From Owenia fusiformis (Eukaryota; Annelida; Polychaeta; Sabellida; Oweniidae), in the NCBI GenBank assembly GCA_903813345.2, contig CAIIXF020000005.1, positions 24,557,375 through 24,617,374 on the forward strand: a DNA stretch of 60,000 bases, in the 5' to 3' direction. Shown in pieces: positions 58,003-60,000 of the stretch; position 1 is the first letter of the stretch, and every line of letters begins with the position of its first letter. Both the position numbers and the translations under genes were made by a program. The notes beneath the pieces were generated by a model, which had not been told where the DNA came from, made no database searches, and was given only the letters and a program-made list of their open reading frames with translations.

Positions 58003-60000
58003 ACACAAGGCATTAACATGACAAAATGTCACCACCTAGTTGCTCACAATATTATGAGTTCAAACTTAAGTCAGATTTGAATTTCTGAGAACTTGTAAAG
58101 TCAAATTTGAACTTCTGAAAAGATGTAGATGATTTTGAAAAAAAAATTTGGTCAATTTGAAGCAAGTTGAAAACAGACCTTTTTGACCTTTTTTGACCTT
58201 GAGAAGGTCATTAAAGGTCAAATGTCAAATTTAAAGTCAGATTTGAATTTCTGAGAACATGTAGATGATTTTGAAAAAAAAATTTAGTCAATTTGAAGCA
58301 AGTTGAAAAAAGACCTTTTTGACCTTTTTTGACCTTGACAAGGTCATTGAAGGTCAAATGTCAAATCTAAAGTCATATTTGAATTTCTGAGAACCTGTAG
58401 ATGATTTTGAAAATTTTTTTAGTCAATTTGAAGCAAGATGAAAAAATACCTTTTTGACCTTTTTTGACATTGAGAAGGTCATTGAAGGTCAAATGTCAAA
58501 TCTAAAGTCAGATTTGAATTTCTGAGAACATGTAGATGATTTTGAAAAAAAAAATTAGTCAATTTGAAGCAAGTTGAAAAAAGACCTTTTTGACCTTTTT
58601 TGACTTTGAGAAGGTCATTGAAGGTCAAATGTCAAATCTTAAGTCAAATCTAAAGTCAGATTTGAATTTCTGAGAACACCTAGATGATTTTGAATAAATT
58701 TTTTAGTCAATTTGAAGCAAGTTGAAAACAGACCTTTTTGACCTTGAGAAGGTCATTAAAGGTGAAATGTCAAATCTTAAGTCAGATTTGAATTTCTGAG
58801 AACATGTAGATGATTTTGAAAAAAAAATTAGTCAATTTGTAGCAAGTTGAAAAAAGACCTTTTTGACCTTTTTTGACCTTGACAAGGTCATTGAAGGTCA
58901 AATGTCAAATCTAAAGTCATATTTGAATTTCTGAGAACATGTAGATGATTTTGAAAAAAATTCTAGTCAATTTGAAGCAAGATGAAAAAATACCTTTTTG
59001 ACCTTTTTTGACATTGAGAAGGTCATTGTAGGTCAAATGTCAAATCTAAAGTCAGATTTGAATTTCTGAGAACATGTAGATGATTTTGAAAAAAAAAATT
59101 AGTCAATTTGAAGCAAGTTGAAAAAAGACCTTTTTGACCTTTTTTGACTTTGAGAAGGTCATTGAAGGTCAAATGTCAAATCTTAAGTCAAATCTAAAGT
59201 CAGATTTGAATTTCTGAGAACACGTAGATGATTTTGAAAATTTTTTTTAGTCAATTTGAAGCAAGTTGAAAACAGACCTTTTTGACCTTTTTTGACCTTG
59301 AGAAGGTCATTGAAGGTCAAATGTCAAATCTTAAGTCAGATTTGAATTTCTGAGAACACGTAGATGATTTTGAAAAAAAAATTTAGTCAATTTGAAGCAA
59401 GTTGAAAACAGACCTTTTGACCTTTTTTGACCTTGAGAAGGTCATTGAAGGTCAAATGTCAAATCTAGTCAGATTTGAATTTCTGAGAACATGTAGATGA
59501 TTTTGAAAAAAAAATTTAGTCAATTTGAAGCAAGTTGAAAAAAGACCTTTTTGACCTTTTTTGACTTTGAGAAGGTCATTGAAGGTCAAATGTCAAATCT
59601 TAAGTCAAATCTAAAGTCAGATTTGAATTTCTGAGAACACGTAGATGATTTTGAAAAAAATTTTTAGTCAATTTGAAGCAAGTAGAAAACAGACCTTTTT
59701 GACCTTTTTTGACCTTGAGAAGGTCATTGAAGGTCAAATGTCAAATCTTAAGTCAGATTTGAATTTCTGAGAACACGTAGATGATTTTGAAAAAAAAATT
59801 TAGTCAATTTGAAGCAAGTTGAAAACAGACCTTTTTGACCTTTTTTGACCTTGAGAAGGTCATTGAAGGTCAAATGTCAAATCTTAAGTCAAATTTTAAG
59901 TCAGATTTGAATTTCTGAGAACACGTAGATGATTTTGAAAAAAAAATTTAGTCAATTTGAAGCAAGTTGAAAACAGACCTTTTTGACCTTTTTTTGACCT
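58003..60000 (+). mobile_element. HINE/pearl-like element, copy 9, with satellite core (runs off the window)
   Basis: The head ACACAAGGCATTAACATGAC + ATGTCACCACCTAGTTGC is followed by about 14 units (mean spacing about 138 bp) of the AGGTCA-rich satellite, continuing to the last base. The 3' arm lies outside the window. Subtypes alternate as in copy 6, implying related arrays that expanded as blocks of two or more units. Confidence 0.8.

Overview
This is an AT-rich animal nuclear genome window: spliced genes, large introns, many DNA transposons and many minisatellites. Interspersed elements whose core is a tandem satellite, together with a TRIM gene of invertebrate type, suggest a lophotrochozoan and probably a mollusc (bivalve-like). 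That taxon is an inference, not something the sequence proves.

Three genes can be supported. (1) The minus strand carries eight exons of MON2 (positions 40414 down to 22966). They encode about 598 consecutive residues of the C-terminal half of this Golgi/endosome HEAT-repeat scaffold, and every junction keeps frame. The 5' exons lie above 41.9 kb and the 3' exons below 22.9 kb, but I could not identify them. (2) A plus-strand TRIM-type RING/B-box gene (31561-34559, two coding exons, 547 residues) lies entirely inside one MON2 intron, antisense to it. (3) A plus-strand PAR/Giant-like bZIP transcription factor (16942-17748) has a single coding exon behind a 5'-UTR splice acceptor.

Most of the rest is repeats. 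At least nine copies of one non-autonomous family share a conserved 5' head and a hairpin 3' tail. This layout resembles Helentron-associated (HINE/pearl-like) elements. Three copies carry a satellite of about 138 bp packed with AGGTCA half-sites. Cut-and-paste elements were delimited from inverted termini plus target-site duplications: three with 9-10 bp duplications (Mutator-like) at 4690-6375, 13174-13834 and 21627-22802; a hAT-like element at 24149-28885 that contains two further levels of insertion; a TTAA-flanked MITE at 15109-15401; and a 6-bp-duplication element at 23513-24006. A truncated non-LTR retrotransposon with an intact reverse transcriptase frame lies at 49671-51185.

The most unusual observation is that two separate MON2 exons have had their 5' edges, meaning the 3' splice site plus the first exon bases, amplified in tandem. 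One array has 13 copies (40315-41905) and the other five (23094-23275). In both, the repeated acceptor is followed at once by a donor-like motif (AG|GTATGT and AG|A-GTGAGT). The arrays are therefore runs of potential decoy or recursive splice sites in which only the copy nearest the real exon leads to an open frame.
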